Source: an uncultured Eubacteriales bacterium
GTDB lineage: Bacteria; Bacillota; Clostridia; Peptostreptococcales; Anaerovoracaceae
Assembly (NCBI GenBank): GCA_902773665.1
Contig: CACYFF010000004.1
Span: 1 to 64,000, forward strand
Direction of reading: 5' to 3'
DNA length: 64,000 nt
Shown piece after piece: positions 49,398 to 58,666 of the stretch. Positions within the stretch are counted from its first letter, which is position 1; each line of letters starts with the position of its first letter. Below the pieces are notes generated by a model that saw nothing but the letters and a program-made list of their open reading frames with translations, made no database searches and was not told the origin of the DNA. The translations under genes and the position numbers were made by a program.

Positions 49398-51098
49398 TTA
49401 TTTAAAGTTGTAATCCGTAACGATCGGTTCTCTGCCGGTCGTTTTATCGTTGAAGTACTCGTGCAGGCAGACGCCCAGGAACGATCCGCTCAGGTTGACC
49501 ACGTTATCGAACCCTCTGGCCTTCAGCGCACAGTATGCGTAATAGGAACGCTGGCTCGTGCGGCAGTGCAGATAGACGGGGATATCCTTGGGGATCTCGT
49601 CCAGCCGGTCTCTGAGCTCCGTAAGCGGGATGTTGTGCGCGCCCTTGATGTGGGACAGCTCGTATTCCCAGGCTTCCCGGACGTCGATGATATAGGCGCC
49701 GCTTTCCACGATGCCGCGGACATCCTTTACGTGGACCTGCTTTAAGCGGCCTTCCAGGATGTTTTCCGCGGTGAGCGCCGCCATGTGCACCACATCTTTC
49801 GCCGTGGAGAACAGAGGCGCGTAGCAGTGTTCGACTTCGATCAGGTCGCAGATCGTGCCGCCCATCTTGATGAGCGCGGCGATGATGTCCACCCGCTTCG
49901 TGGCGTCACCTTTGCCTATGGCCTGGGCGCCGAGGATCTTGCCGTCGGGCACGGAATAGACCAGCTTAAAAGCCATGGGCTCCGCGTTCGGCATGATCTT
50001 CACCTTGTCGTAGGGATAGACGTTTACATAGTCGAATTCGATCCCGGCTGCGGAAGCTGTCTTCTCATTCAGGCCGGTGGAAGCCGCATTCAGGCCGAAC
50101 ACCCGGATGCAGGATGACCCGATAAAGCCCTTGTAGGAGGCATTGCGGCCGCACATGTGGTCCGCTGCCGCTCTGGCTTCCCACTGGGCGGGCCCTGCCA
50201 ACGCCAGTCTGCCGGGCTTTCCGGTGAGGGCGTTCGTGATCTCCACCGCATCGCCTACAGCGTAAATGTCCGGGTCAGCCGTCTGCATGTGCTCGTTCAC
50301 CTTGATGCCGCGGGTGGCGCCGATCTCCAGACCGGCTTCGGCCGCCAGCTTCGTCTCCGGCGCCACGCCGATGGACATGACCACCGCATCCGCGGGCAGG
50401 GTGAATTCCTTGCCGTCCTTCGTGCAGACCACCTGTCCGTCTTCGATCGCCGTGAGCGTGCTGGAAAGGCACAGGCCTACGCCGTTGTCGTACAGTTCCT
50501 TCTGAAGGATCTGCACCAGGTCGAGATCGAAGGGCGCCAGGATCTGGCCCAGGCCTTCCACGACCGTAACGTTCTTGCCGACATGCTTCAGGTTTTCCGC
50601 CACTTCGATGCCGATAAAGCCGCCGCCGACCACGATGATGTCCTTGGCACCGGTCTTATCGATATAACTTTTAACGCCTACGATATCCGTAACGTTCCGC
50701 ACGGAGAACACGTTCTCCCGGTCGATGCCCTTAATGCTCTTCGGCATGATGGGAGAGGCGCCGGGGGACAGCACCAGCTTGTCGTAGCTTTCCTCGTAGG
50801 TCTCACCGGTCTTCGTATTCTTTACGGTAACGGTCTTCGTTTCGCGATGGATGGCGGTCACCTCGCTGTTGACCCGCACATCGATGTTATGCTCGCCTTT
50901 GAATTTTGTCGGGGTCATCAGGACCAGCGCTTCGGAATTCTCCACGAGCCCGCCCAGATAATAGGGCAGCGAACAGTTGGAATACGAGACGTCCTCGCCC
51001 CGTTCGAACATGACGATCTCCGCAGACTCGTCCAGTCTGCGCACGCGGGCTGCTGCGGATGCGCCGCCGGCAACGCCGCCTACTACGACTAATTTCAT
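49398..51098 (-). CDS. CoA-disulfide reductase-like FAD oxidoreductase with rhodanese domain
   Basis: A 566-aa flavoprotein. The N-terminal FAD site is VVVGGVAGGASAAARVRRL. The redox Cys lies in SYSNCSLPYYLGG, the single-cysteine motif of CoA-disulfide reductases and related NADH oxidases. An NAD-binding Rossmann motif follows (IIVVGGGFIGIEVAENL), and the second FAD segment is DIYAVGDAVE. The last ~100 residues are a rhodanese domain with the active Cys in LHCRTSQRS. Such fusions reduce CoA disulfides, persulfides or polysulfides and protect anaerobes from oxidative stress. The start at 51098 (MKLVVVGG) is preferred to 51140 because it begins at the FAD fold; AAGGAG lies 11 nt before it. Confidence 0.88.
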   Translation of the reverse strand: MKLVVVGGVAGGASAAARVRRLDESAEIVMFERGEDVSYSNCSLPYYLGGLVENSEALVLMTPTKFKGEHNIDVRVNSEVTAIHRETKTVTVKNTKTGETYEESYDKLVLSPGASPIMPKSIKGIDRENVFSVRNVTDIVGVKSYIDKTGAKDIIVVGGGFIGIEVAENLKHVGKNVTVVEGLGQILAPFDLDLVQILQKELYDNGVGLCLSSTLTAIEDGQVVCTKDGKEFTLPADAVVMSIGVAPETKLAAEAGLEIGATRGIKVNEHMQTADPDIYAVGDAVEITNALTGKPGRLALAGPAQWEARAAADHMCGRNASYKGFIGSSCIRVFGLNAASTGLNEKTASAAGIEFDYVNVYPYDKVKIMPNAEPMAFKLVYSVPDGKILGAQAIGKGDATKRVDIIAALIKMGGTICDLIEVEHCYAPLFSTAKDVVHMAALTAENILEGRLKQVHVKDVRGIVESGAYIIDVREAWEYELSHIKGAHNIPLTELRDRLDEIPKDIPVYLHCRTSQRSYYAYCALKARGFDNVVNLSGSFLGVCLHEYFNDKTTGREPIVTDYNFK

Positions 51099-51368
51099 AT
51101 AACTACACGCTCCTTGTCGACTGTTGAAATACTTTACCAAATACTATCATAACACAAGCCGGCCCTGCACCTGCAGACCCGGCTTGCTGACTATCCTGTG
51201 ATGTTGCTGGCGTAGTTCTGGTAGATATACTGGCAGATGCGGCTGATGCGCACAAAAACGATATGTCTGAGACGTTTTACAGCTTTTATTGTATCAGCGA
51301 AGGGGGCGGGGCACAATGCCGCCGGGGCGGGAGCAAGGTAATCCGCAATGAAATGACCTGCAGAACGC

Positions 51369-51380
51369 ATTGTATACAAT
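51369..51380. promoter_or_regulatory. GntR-like palindromic operator candidate
   Basis: ATTGTATACAAT is a perfect palindrome 40 bp upstream of the TATAAT box of the transketolase operon. TTGTATACAA-type sites are common for GntR-family regulators; no such gene is adjacent. Confidence 0.4.
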
Positions 51381-51419
51381 AAAGTGGAGGAAAGCGCAGG
51401 ACAACCCCCTCTTTTATGG

Positions 51420-51425
51420 TATAAT
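51420..51425 (+). promoter_or_regulatory. -10 box of the transketolase operon
   Basis: TATAAT lies 77 bp before the ATG at 51502; the best -35 (AGGACA, 51398-51403) is poor, so activation may be needed. Confidence 0.45.
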
Positions 51426-51501
51426 TAACTGGTTAAAGAGTCGCTAAAAAGGCTTCGGCCACATTCTCTATACACAGTAAGGAAGCAATAGGAGGTTAAG
51501 A

Positions 51502-52413
51502 ATGGCAAAGAAAACTTATACCAACGAAGAGATCCAGCGGACTGCCAACAAGATCCGCAAACAGGTTCTCAAATTTGCCATCGAAAGAGGCGGATGTTAT
51601 ATCACGCAGACGAATTCATCCGCAGAAACACTGGCGACGCTGTATCTGGACGTCATGAACCTGGGCGAGAGCCTCGGCGATCCGGATGGCATCCTGTTCC
51701 CCGGCGTTCCCGGTCCCGACAATATGGATTTCCCGAGAGGAAGCCTGTATAACGGCCCCACGCAGGCGCCCTACGACAGATTCTTCCTGTCTCCGGCTCA
51801 CTACGCCTGCACCCTGTACTGCACACTGTTTGCCGTCGGTCGTATCTCCGAGACCGGTATCGAACGGTTCAACAAGGACGGCTGGATCTTCGAACAGATC
51901 GGCGCGGAACACTCCCCCGGTTTCGAGACCACCGCGGGCTCGCTGGCGCAGACCATCTCCGTCGCGTGCGGCACGGCTCACGCCAGAAAGCTGAAGGGTG
52001 AAGAAGGCACGATCTGGTGCTTCATGTCCGACGGCGAACTGGAAGAAGGTCAGCTGTGGGAAGCCATTCAGGCCGCAGCCTTCTATAAGCTTGACAACTT
52101 CGTCCTCGTCTGCGACATCAACGGTCAGCAGATCGAAGGACCGACAAAGGAGATCATGAACACGCAGCCGCTGTACGACCGGTTCACCGCCTTCGGCGCC
52201 AAGACCGTGGAGATCGACGGCCACAACATTCAGGCGATCAAGGACGCCTGCCATACCGCTCACCCGGGTCAGCCCCTCGTCGTGCTCTGCAACACCAAAC
52301 CTACGCACGGCATGCCGTTCCTGGATCACAGAACGGAGAGACTGCACTTCGTGAACGTCAAGACACCCGAACAGATCGCAGAAGCCAAGGCTTTCTACGA
52401 CAGCATGGAATAG
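51502..52413 (+). CDS. Transketolase, N-terminal (TPP-binding) subunit
   Basis: A 303-aa half-transketolase. It holds the TPP pyrophosphate-binding motif (MSDGELEEGQLWEAIQ, then LVCDINGQQIEGPT) and early substrate histidines (SPAHYACTLY, GAEHSPGFET). In Clostridia and archaea transketolase is often split; the second half is encoded 15 bp downstream. The enzyme moves two-carbon units between sugar phosphates in the pentose phosphate pathway. TAGGAGG precedes the ATG. Confidence 0.92.
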   Translation: MAKKTYTNEEIQRTANKIRKQVLKFAIERGGCYITQTNSSAETLATLYLDVMNLGESLGDPDGILFPGVPGPDNMDFPRGSLYNGPTQAPYDRFFLSPAHYACTLYCTLFAVGRISETGIERFNKDGWIFEQIGAEHSPGFETTAGSLAQTISVACGTAHARKLKGEEGTIWCFMSDGELEEGQLWEAIQAAAFYKLDNFVLVCDINGQQIEGPTKEIMNTQPLYDRFTAFGAKTVEIDGHNIQAIKDACHTAHPGQPLVVLCNTKPTHGMPFLDHRTERLHFVNVKTPEQIAEAKAFYDSME

Positions 52414-52428
52414 GAGGAAAGCGCTATT

Positions 52429-53421
52429 ATGATCATGGAAACCAACGTATACTCCAAGAGCATCACAGAATGGGGCGCAAAACACCCGGAGACCGTCGTT
52501 CTTTCTGCGGACCTGGGTACCTCCTGCGAGATCATGGATTTTAAGAAGAACTATCCCGACCGTTATTTCTCCCTGGGCATCGCCGAACAGAACATGATCG
52601 GCTGGGCTGCCGGTCTTGCCAGAGAAGGCTTCCTGCCCTATCTGCATTCCTTCGGCGTCTTCCTGTACAGACGCGTTCTGGACCAGGTGGAGATGTCCGT
52701 GGCATACGGCAATCTGCCCGTAGGCCTCGTGGGCTTCGTTCCCGGCCTCACCACCCCCGGCGGTGTATCCCACCAGTCCACCAACGACATCGGCACGCTG
52801 CGCAGCGTACCCAACATGCGCATCTACTCCATCGCCGACGCGACGGATATCGAAGGCTTCCTGCCCATGGCATACGAAGCCGGCGGTCCGTTCTACGTAA
52901 GAATGCTGCGTAAGTCTGTTCCCAGACTGTTCCCGGCGGATCAGACGATCCAGTTCAACCACGCCCGTATCGCTGCAGAAGGCTCCGACGTGGCGCTGTT
53001 CACAGAAAACATCGCGACCGAAGAAGGTCTCAAGGCGGTCAAGGTGCTGCAGAACCACGGTGTATCCGTGCAGATGCTGTCCGTTTCCACCCTCAAGCCC
53101 TTCACCGATCCCCAGGTCGTAGATGCCTTAAAGAAGGTGAAGTACGGCGCCGTTACCTACGAGAACCACAACATCATCGGCGGTCTGGGCACCTGCGTGG
53201 CGGAAGTCATGGCGGAGAACGGCATCGGCAAGCCGCTCATCAAGGTCGGCGTAAACGATCTGTACACCCACGGCGCATCCAAGATGTTCCTGCTCAAGAA
53301 GTACAACTGCGACGCCATGAGCTGCATCAAGGCCGTCGAAAAGCTCATCGGAAAAGACCTTGGCATCGACGAGTCCGAGATCGAGGCTGTCCGCTTCGAA
53401 GATTTCAACGGCGTAGCATAA
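52429..53421 (+). CDS. Transketolase, C-terminal subunit
   Basis: A 330-aa partner of the preceding subunit. It carries the pyrimidine-binding domain (VVLSADLGTSCEI, RYFSLGIAEQNMIGWAAGLA with the catalytic Glu) and the C-terminal domain (VALFTENIATEEGLKAVKVL, THGASKMFLLKKYN). ATG codons at 52429 and 52435 are both possible, with AGGAGGAAA upstream. The class II aldolase gene follows after 20 bp, which suggests a shared pentose/tetrose-phosphate role. Confidence 0.92.
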   Translation: MIMETNVYSKSITEWGAKHPETVVLSADLGTSCEIMDFKKNYPDRYFSLGIAEQNMIGWAAGLAREGFLPYLHSFGVFLYRRVLDQVEMSVAYGNLPVGLVGFVPGLTTPGGVSHQSTNDIGTLRSVPNMRIYSIADATDIEGFLPMAYEAGGPFYVRMLRKSVPRLFPADQTIQFNHARIAAEGSDVALFTENIATEEGLKAVKVLQNHGVSVQMLSVSTLKPFTDPQVVDALKKVKYGAVTYENHNIIGGLGTCVAEVMAENGIGKPLIKVGVNDLYTHGASKMFLLKKYNCDAMSCIKAVEKLIGKDLGIDESEIEAVRFEDFNGVA

Positions 53422-53441
53422 GTTTTTCAAGGAGATCATCA

Positions 53442-54122
53442 ATGTTCGAAGAAACCAAAAGACAAATCATCAAAGCAGGCATGAGCCTGGACCGTTATGG
53501 CCTGATCGCCCTCTCCGGCGGCAACGTATCCGTACGCATGCCTTCCGGCGAGATCCTCGTTACCCCCTCCGGCATGATCTATGAAGATCTGGTGGAAGAC
53601 GACATCCTCGTCATGGACCTGCAGGGCAAGATCATCGAAGGCACCCGCAAGCCCAGCTCCGACACCGAAGCCATCCTCTACATCTTCCGCGAGATGCCCG
53701 AGGTCACCGCGGTCATCCATACCCACCAGCCCTACGCCACCGCCATCGGCCTCGTGCAGGATGAATTCGAAGTCAACCTCACGACGCTGGCCAACGCTAC
53801 GGCAGGTCCGGTCCGCGTTTCTCCCTACAGCTCCGCCGGTTCCATCGACATGGGCATCGATACCGTCAAGTACATCGGCGATTCCCTGGCCATCATCATG
53901 GCCCACCACGGTGTCATGACTGTCGGCAAGGACAAGGGACTCAAGCAGGCGCTGTACGCCGCCGTCTATCTGGAAGAGGCCGCCAAGTGCTACCTGGCTG
54001 CCAAGGCCTGCGGCGAGATGAAGCAGATGACCCCGGAGCAGATCCAGCAGTCCATCGAAGTCTTCAAGTACTACGGCCAGGGAACCCCGACCATTCCCAA
54101 GGATCTGGTAAAGAGAGTCTAA
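53442..54122 (+). CDS. Class II aldolase/adducin family protein (fuculose-phosphate aldolase-like)
   Basis: A 226-aa zinc-dependent aldolase or epimerase. Typical blocks are LIALSGGNVSVRMPSGEILV, TPSGMIYEDL, SSDTEAILYIFREM, the zinc histidines in VIHTHQPYATA and MAHHGVMTVGKD. The family cleaves fuculose-, rhamnulose- or ribulose-phosphates, or epimerises ribulose-5-phosphate. AAGGAG precedes the ATG. Its place after the split transketolase points to a sugar-phosphate side pathway such as pentose or deoxy-sugar breakdown. Confidence 0.88.
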   Translation: MFEETKRQIIKAGMSLDRYGLIALSGGNVSVRMPSGEILVTPSGMIYEDLVEDDILVMDLQGKIIEGTRKPSSDTEAILYIFREMPEVTAVIHTHQPYATAIGLVQDEFEVNLTTLANATAGPVRVSPYSSAGSIDMGIDTVKYIGDSLAIIMAHHGVMTVGKDKGLKQALYAAVYLEEAAKCYLAAKACGEMKQMTPEQIQQSIEVFKYYGQGTPTIPKDLVKRV

Positions 54123-54162
54123 GGACGGAAAAAAATACGTATTTCTACAGGAGGCGTCAGAG

Positions 54163-54867
54163 ATGACCGAAAACGGCAGAAAGATCCTCATCATCGAGGA
54201 CGAAAAGCCCATATCCGACATTATCAAATTCAACCTTACGAAGGAAGGCTATGAAGTAGAAACAGCGTACGACGGCCAGGAGGGCCTGGACAAGGCCCTC
54301 TCCTGCGGCTGCGATCTCGTACTGCTGGACATCATGCTTCCCATCATGAGCGGTTTCGAAGTATGCAAGAAGATCCGCGAACACAGCGAGATCCCCATCA
54401 TCATGCTCACCGCAAAGGAGGAGGAAGCCGATAAGGTGCTCGGTCTGGAGCTCGGCGCGGACGATTACATTACGAAGCCCTTCGGCATGCGGGAGCTGCT
54501 GGCGCGGATCAAGGCCAACCTGCGGCGCACGGAGTTCCTGGAAGGCAAGGCGGAGGAACCCGCCGACATCCAGGAGTTCGGCAAGCTGCAGATCGACATG
54601 AACCGCTACGAAGTCCGCAAGGACGGCCAGCCGCTGGACCTCACCCTCCGGGAATTCGAGCTGCTGAAATATCTGGCCACGAGGGACGACAAAGTCTTTT
54701 CCAGAGAGCAGCTGCTGGAGGACGTCTGGGGCTACGAGTACTACGGCGACATCCGGACGGTGGACGTTACGGTGCGCCGTCTGCGGGAGAAGCTGGAGGA
54801 TGACCCCGGCGATCCCAAGTACATCATTACGAAACGCGGCATCGGCTACTATTTCAGCAAGCAATAG
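54163..54867 (+). CDS. OmpR/PhoB-type response regulator (WalR-like)
   Basis: A 234-aa two-component regulator. The receiver domain has the acidic pair in ILIIEDEKP, the phospho-acceptor Asp56 (VLLDIMLP), Thr in IIMLTAKEE and Lys in DDYITKPFGMRELLARI. The C-terminal winged helix (LTLREFELLKYLATRDDKVF, then VDVTVRRLREKLEDDP) binds direct repeats. The AGGAGG site lies just upstream. With the kinase that follows after 18 bp it resembles WalRK/VicRK, the cell-wall homeostasis system of Bacillota; PhoPR is the alternative. Confidence 0.93.
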   Translation: MTENGRKILIIEDEKPISDIIKFNLTKEGYEVETAYDGQEGLDKALSCGCDLVLLDIMLPIMSGFEVCKKIREHSEIPIIMLTAKEEEADKVLGLELGADDYITKPFGMRELLARIKANLRRTEFLEGKAEEPADIQEFGKLQIDMNRYEVRKDGQPLDLTLREFELLKYLATRDDKVFSREQLLEDVWGYEYYGDIRTVDVTVRRLREKLEDDPGDPKYIITKRGIGYYFSKQ

Positions 54868-54885
54868 AGATCGGTCCTGGGCAGT

Positions 54886-56703
54886 ATGAATATTTTCAGA
54901 CGCGGCAGCGTACGCTGGAGGATAGCGCTCATCTACTTTATGCTGTTCTTCGCGGTGCTTTCCCTCGTATCCGTGTTCCTCGTGAACCGCATCGAGCAGT
55001 ACCAGCTGTCTTCGCTAAAAGAGAATATCGCTAAGACCATCAGCGAAAGCAATCTCCCATCCTATCTGGGGGCCTACGATTCGCTGTCTTCCCATGGGGA
55101 AGAGATCCAGGCTGTGCTGGATTCCAGCTGGAGCAGCTTTTCGGAAGAATTATCCGTGGTGGACGAGCGGATGCAGATCTGCGCGTCCACCAATTCCAAT
55201 CTGGTGGGCAGGTCCGCTGCGGACGTGTTCGACGCGTCCATCATCGCGTCCTGCCTGCTTACGGGAGATTCCGGCGAGTCCGATTCCGTGCTCTCCGGCG
55301 GCATCCCCGTCAAAAATCTGTGCTACGGCATAGAGAATGCGAAAGATCCCGGCGTCATCTACGTGCGGGCCGACCTTTCGAGCATCAACGCCTTCGTGTC
55401 GCAGAGCAAACTCATCTTTATCCGGGTCATCCTCATCGCGTTGCTGGCGACCGTCGTGCTGGGCTTCGCCCTGGCGGGCAGCATTACGAAACCCATCAAC
55501 GACGTAACGGACACGGTCTTAAAGATGTCGGCCGGCGATTTTTCGGAAGGCGTTCAGGTAAACAGCGACGACGAGATCGGGCAGTTGGGAGAGATGTTCA
55601 ACCTGATGCGGGAGAAACTTTCCGACACGCTGTCCGAGATCACGGGAGAGAAGAACAAGCTCTCCACCATCCTGGAATACATGGCGGACGGCCTGGTGGC
55701 CATCGACCTGCAGGGCGGCATCATCCACGTCAATCCGGCAGCCCGGGCCATCCTGGGCCTGGATCCGGCGGATCCGCTGCCCAAAGATTACGACGCGCTG
55801 ATGGGTCACATCTCCGACAACATCAGCCTGTCGCGCATCAAGGGCAACTGCGAGATCCACGGTGCCCAGGACATCTTCTCCTACGGCAGCAGCATCTTCG
55901 CGATCCACTACGACCGGTTTAAGGACGAAGACGGCGAGGATATCGGCATCATCATCCTCATCCAGGACATTACGGAACGGCAGAAGCTGGAGGACATGCA
56001 GCGCGATTTCGTGGCCAACGTGAGCCACGAGCTGAAGACGCCGCTCACGACTATCAAGAGCTACACCGAGACCCTGATGGACGGTGCGGTGGAAGACCCC
56101 GACATGGCGCGCAGCTTTCTGGGCATCGTCGACAATGAAGCGGACCGCATGAACCGCCTCGTAAAGGACCTGCTGCAGCTGTCGCGTCTGGAACAGCGCC
56201 AGGAACGCATGCATTTCCTGGAGGGCAACATCGTGGCCCTCGTGCGGCAGTGCATGGTAAAGGTCGAAATGACCGCCCAGCAGAAAGGGCACCAGCTGAA
56301 CGCGCTGTTCGACGAAAAGATGAACATCCGCGTGCTCATGGACCGCGACCGCATGGAGCAGGTCATCCTCAACGTCCTGAGCAACGCTATCAAATACACG
56401 CCGGACGGCGGACGGATCGACGTAGACATCGATTCCGACGGCAAGAAAGTGCAGATCATCGTCTCCGACAACGGCATCGGCATTTCCGAAGAGGAACTGC
56501 CCCGCATTTTCGAGCGGTTCTACCGGGTGGATAAAGCCCGTTCGCGCAAGATGGGAGGCACCGGCCTCGGTCTTGCCATTACGAAACAGATCGTGGAAGA
56601 ACACCAGGGCACCATCACCGCGGAAAGCACCCTGGGTAAAGGTACGAAATTCATTATCGCCCTTCGGGTGGCGTCGCACAGAGGCACCCCGAACATCGAG
56701 TAA
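54886..56703 (+). CDS. Membrane sensor histidine kinase (WalK-like)
   Basis: A 605-aa kinase. Two membrane segments (about 12-33 and 177-198) flank a ~140-residue outer domain; a HAMP linker (about 198-250), a PAS domain (258-365), the HisKA dimer helix with phospho-acceptor His381 (NVSHELKTPLTTIKSY) and the ATPase domain follow (NVLSNAIKYTPDGG, DNGIGI, GGTGLGLAITKQI). This HAMP-PAS order is that of WalK. It would phosphorylate the regulator encoded upstream. Downstream genes act in division and rRNA maturation, which supports an essential growth-linked role. Confidence 0.93.
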   Translation: MNIFRRGSVRWRIALIYFMLFFAVLSLVSVFLVNRIEQYQLSSLKENIAKTISESNLPSYLGAYDSLSSHGEEIQAVLDSSWSSFSEELSVVDERMQICASTNSNLVGRSAADVFDASIIASCLLTGDSGESDSVLSGGIPVKNLCYGIENAKDPGVIYVRADLSSINAFVSQSKLIFIRVILIALLATVVLGFALAGSITKPINDVTDTVLKMSAGDFSEGVQVNSDDEIGQLGEMFNLMREKLSDTLSEITGEKNKLSTILEYMADGLVAIDLQGGIIHVNPAARAILGLDPADPLPKDYDALMGHISDNISLSRIKGNCEIHGAQDIFSYGSSIFAIHYDRFKDEDGEDIGIIILIQDITERQKLEDMQRDFVANVSHELKTPLTTIKSYTETLMDGAVEDPDMARSFLGIVDNEADRMNRLVKDLLQLSRLEQRQERMHFLEGNIVALVRQCMVKVEMTAQQKGHQLNALFDEKMNIRVLMDRDRMEQVILNVLSNAIKYTPDGGRIDVDIDSDGKKVQIIVSDNGIGISEEELPRIFERFYRVDKARSRKMGGTGLGLAITKQIVEEHQGTITAESTLGKGTKFIIALRVASHRGTPNIE

Positions 56704-56711
56704 GAGGACGC

Positions 56712-57206
56712 ATGGAAGAAGACAAGAAAGTCAGCAGCTTTACGTACGACCTTCTCGAGCGCGAAGACAGCTCCGACGAGCAGAGAGAGCGCCGGGAAGT
56801 CCGCAGAAAGAAGCTGGAAGACAGAGCAAAAGTAAAGGATGACCCCGGCAAGGCCAAACGGGCCAGGAGCCGGCGGCGGACCATGCTGGTGCTGTTCCTG
56901 ATGGTAGCGCTGGCAGGCTTGTTCACCGTGCGGTCCGTACAGCGCATGGTGGCGCTCACCCAGGAGCGGGCCCGCGTGCAGGCGCAGCTGGACGAACTGG
57001 AAAAGCGCCGCAGCGAGCTGGAGAACGAGCTCCTGATGGTGAATTCCGACGAATACGTGGAGCAGCAGGCCAGAAGCCAGCTGCACATGATCAAGCCGGG
57101 CGAAGTCCTGTACATCGTGCCCAGCAGCACGGAGTATACGACGTCCGAACCGGAGGAAGAGGAAGCACCGGAGGAAGCGCCCGCCGTGGACGAGGCGAAG
57201 CCCTGA
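56712..57206 (+). CDS. FtsB/DivIC-like septum formation initiator protein
   Basis: A 164-aa single-pass membrane protein: a charged cytosolic head (1-55), one membrane helix (about 57-73), a coiled coil (about 80-112, TQERARVQAQLDELEKRRSE) and the family end motif (NSDEYVEQQARSQLHMIKPGE). Such proteins bridge FtsL and FtsQ/DivIB in the divisome. The head is longer than in most DivIC proteins and the Glu/Pro-rich tail is extra. It starts 9 bp after the kinase gene and its stop overlaps the RNase M5 start. Confidence 0.85.
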   Translation: MEEDKKVSSFTYDLLEREDSSDEQRERREVRRKKLEDRAKVKDDPGKAKRARSRRRTMLVLFLMVALAGLFTVRSVQRMVALTQERARVQAQLDELEKRRSELENELLMVNSDEYVEQQARSQLHMIKPGEVLYIVPSSTEYTTSEPEEEEAPEEAPAVDEAKP

Positions 57207-57784
57207 TGGAAAAGCTGAGACTTCTGGAGACCGTCGTGGTGGAAGGCCGGGACGACGAGGCAGCCGTTCTGCGGGCTGTGGATGCCGCGGTCATCTCCAC
57301 CCACGGATGGGGCCTGCCGGAAGGGAACGTCGAACGCATCCGCGCCGCCTATGAACGGACCGGCATCATTATCCTGACGGATCCGGACTTCGCAGGCGAA
57401 AACATCCGCAGGCGCCTTTCGGAACAGTTCCCGGATGCCAAACACGCCTATCTGGCCCGCCCTGAAGCATCGAAAAGGCAAGGGGAACGGGTGGTGGACA
57501 TCGGCGTGGAGAATGCGGCGCCGGAGGCGATCCAAGCGGCTCTGCTGGCCGCGAGAGCGCAGGTGCAGACCGGTCCTTCTGCCGAAACGGTGACCCAGGC
57601 AGACCTCATCGCGCTGGGCCTGGCCGGTGGATCCGGCAGTACGCAGCTGCGGGAGGCTCTCGGAAAAGAGCTGGGCATCGGCAGCTGCAACGCGAAAGCC
57701 TTTGCGAGGAGACTCGCGGCTTTCGGCATATCAAGAGAGGAGTTCCTTGCCGCATGGCGCAGGATTTCACAAGAAAACAGGTAG
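57206..57784 (+). CDS. rnmV: Ribonuclease M5 (5S rRNA maturation)
   Basis: A 192-aa TOPRIM nuclease that trims the 5S rRNA precursor. The TOPRIM Glu is in VVVEGRDDEAAVLRAVDA and the Asp-x-Asp pair in IIILTDPDFAGENIRRRL. The C-terminal part (TQADLIALGLAGGSGSTQLREALGKELG) matches the RNase M5 RNA-binding region. It overlaps both neighbours: 1 bp with the upstream gene and about 30 bp with rsmA. The rnmV-rsmA pair is conserved in Bacillota. Confidence 0.93.
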   Translation: MEKLRLLETVVVEGRDDEAAVLRAVDAAVISTHGWGLPEGNVERIRAAYERTGIIILTDPDFAGENIRRRLSEQFPDAKHAYLARPEASKRQGERVVDIGVENAAPEAIQAALLAARAQVQTGPSAETVTQADLIALGLAGGSGSTQLREALGKELGIGSCNAKAFARRLAAFGISREEFLAAWRRISQENR

Positions 57785-58623
57785 CGGCGCTGGAGCGGCG
57801 CTACGACTTTAAGACGGCGAAGAGCCTCGGTCAGAACTTCGTGACGGATCCATCCGTAACGGAAGCGATCATCGAAGCGGCCGGCGCGGGTCCGAAGGAC
57901 CTGGTGCTGGAGATCGGGCCCGGTCTGGGGGTCATCACCTCGAAGGCAGCCCAGCGCTGCGGCAGACTGGTGGCTATCGAAGTCGATAAGAAATTGCTCC
58001 CCATCCTGGCGGAGACCGTCGGATGGCAGCCCAACGTCAAGATCATCAACGAGGACATCCTGCAGGCGGATCTGGAGCAGATCGTGGCGGCGGAGCGGAC
58101 GCTGCCGGACGGGTCACAGGCGGAGCATGTGCGGCTCATCGGCAACCTTCCGTATTATATTACGACCCCCATCCTCAACAAACTGATGGCCCTGCCGGAT
58201 CTGTTCACCTCCCTCACCATCATGGTGCAGAAAGAGGTGGCGGAAAAGATGATGGCGCAGGCCGGAGCAAAAAATTACGGGGTAATTTCGATCCACGTGC
58301 AGTATTTTTGCGAGATCGAATATATAATGGAAGTACCGAAGGAGGTATTCCTTCCCCAGCCGAAGGTGGATTCGGCGGTGCTTACGCTGCACGTGCGCAA
58401 AGAAAAGTGCGCGGACGTAAAGGACGAGGCGCTGTTCTTCGAGACCGTAAAGGCGGGCTTCGCGCAGCGGCGCAAGACCCTGTCCAACTCCCTCACGGGT
58501 GTGCGGGGCGCGGACAGAGACAAGGTGCTGGCGGCGCTGGAAGGCGCGGGCATCGATCCGAAGAGACGGGCTGAGACCCTGTCCATCCCGGAATTTGCAG
58601 AAGTGGCAAATCGCCTATTATAA
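57754..58623 (+). CDS. rsmA: 16S rRNA (adenine1518-N6/adenine1519-N6)-dimethyltransferase
   Basis: A 289-aa RsmA/KsgA enzyme that dimethylates the two adenines in helix 45 of 16S rRNA. The start region SLGQNFVTDPSV is diagnostic, with motif I LEIGPGLGVITSKAA, motif II VAIEVDKKLLP and the catalytic motif IV NLPYYITTPI. The C-terminal domain (FFETVKAGFAQRRKTLSNSL) binds rRNA. The ATG lies inside the end of rnmV, so translation is coupled. Confidence 0.96.
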   Translation: MAQDFTRKQVAALERRYDFKTAKSLGQNFVTDPSVTEAIIEAAGAGPKDLVLEIGPGLGVITSKAAQRCGRLVAIEVDKKLLPILAETVGWQPNVKIINEDILQADLEQIVAAERTLPDGSQAEHVRLIGNLPYYITTPILNKLMALPDLFTSLTIMVQKEVAEKMMAQAGAKNYGVISIHVQYFCEIEYIMEVPKEVFLPQPKVDSAVLTLHVRKEKCADVKDEALFFETVKAGFAQRRKTLSNSLTGVRGADRDKVLAALEGAGIDPKRRAETLSIPEFAEVANRLL

Positions 58624-58666
58624 GGCTTTTATATTTGGAAATCATTTGAATTTGGAGGTGTTTCCC

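Larger units (their letters stand above)
51099..51501. other. 403-bp divergent intergenic region
   Basis: This gap separates the flavoprotein gene from the transketolase operon. It contains a GC-rich stem near 51156-51188 (AAGCCGG / CCGGCTT), a perfect 12-bp palindrome ATTGTATACAAT at 51369-51380 and a TATAAT box at 51420-51425. A 62-codon frame on the minus strand (51191-51379) has no ribosome site or family match and is not accepted as a gene. Confidence 0.6.

Noticed and set aside
51191..51379. A 62-codon minus-strand frame
   Set aside because: No ribosome site, no family, and it overlaps the palindrome at 51369-51380; its length is within chance.
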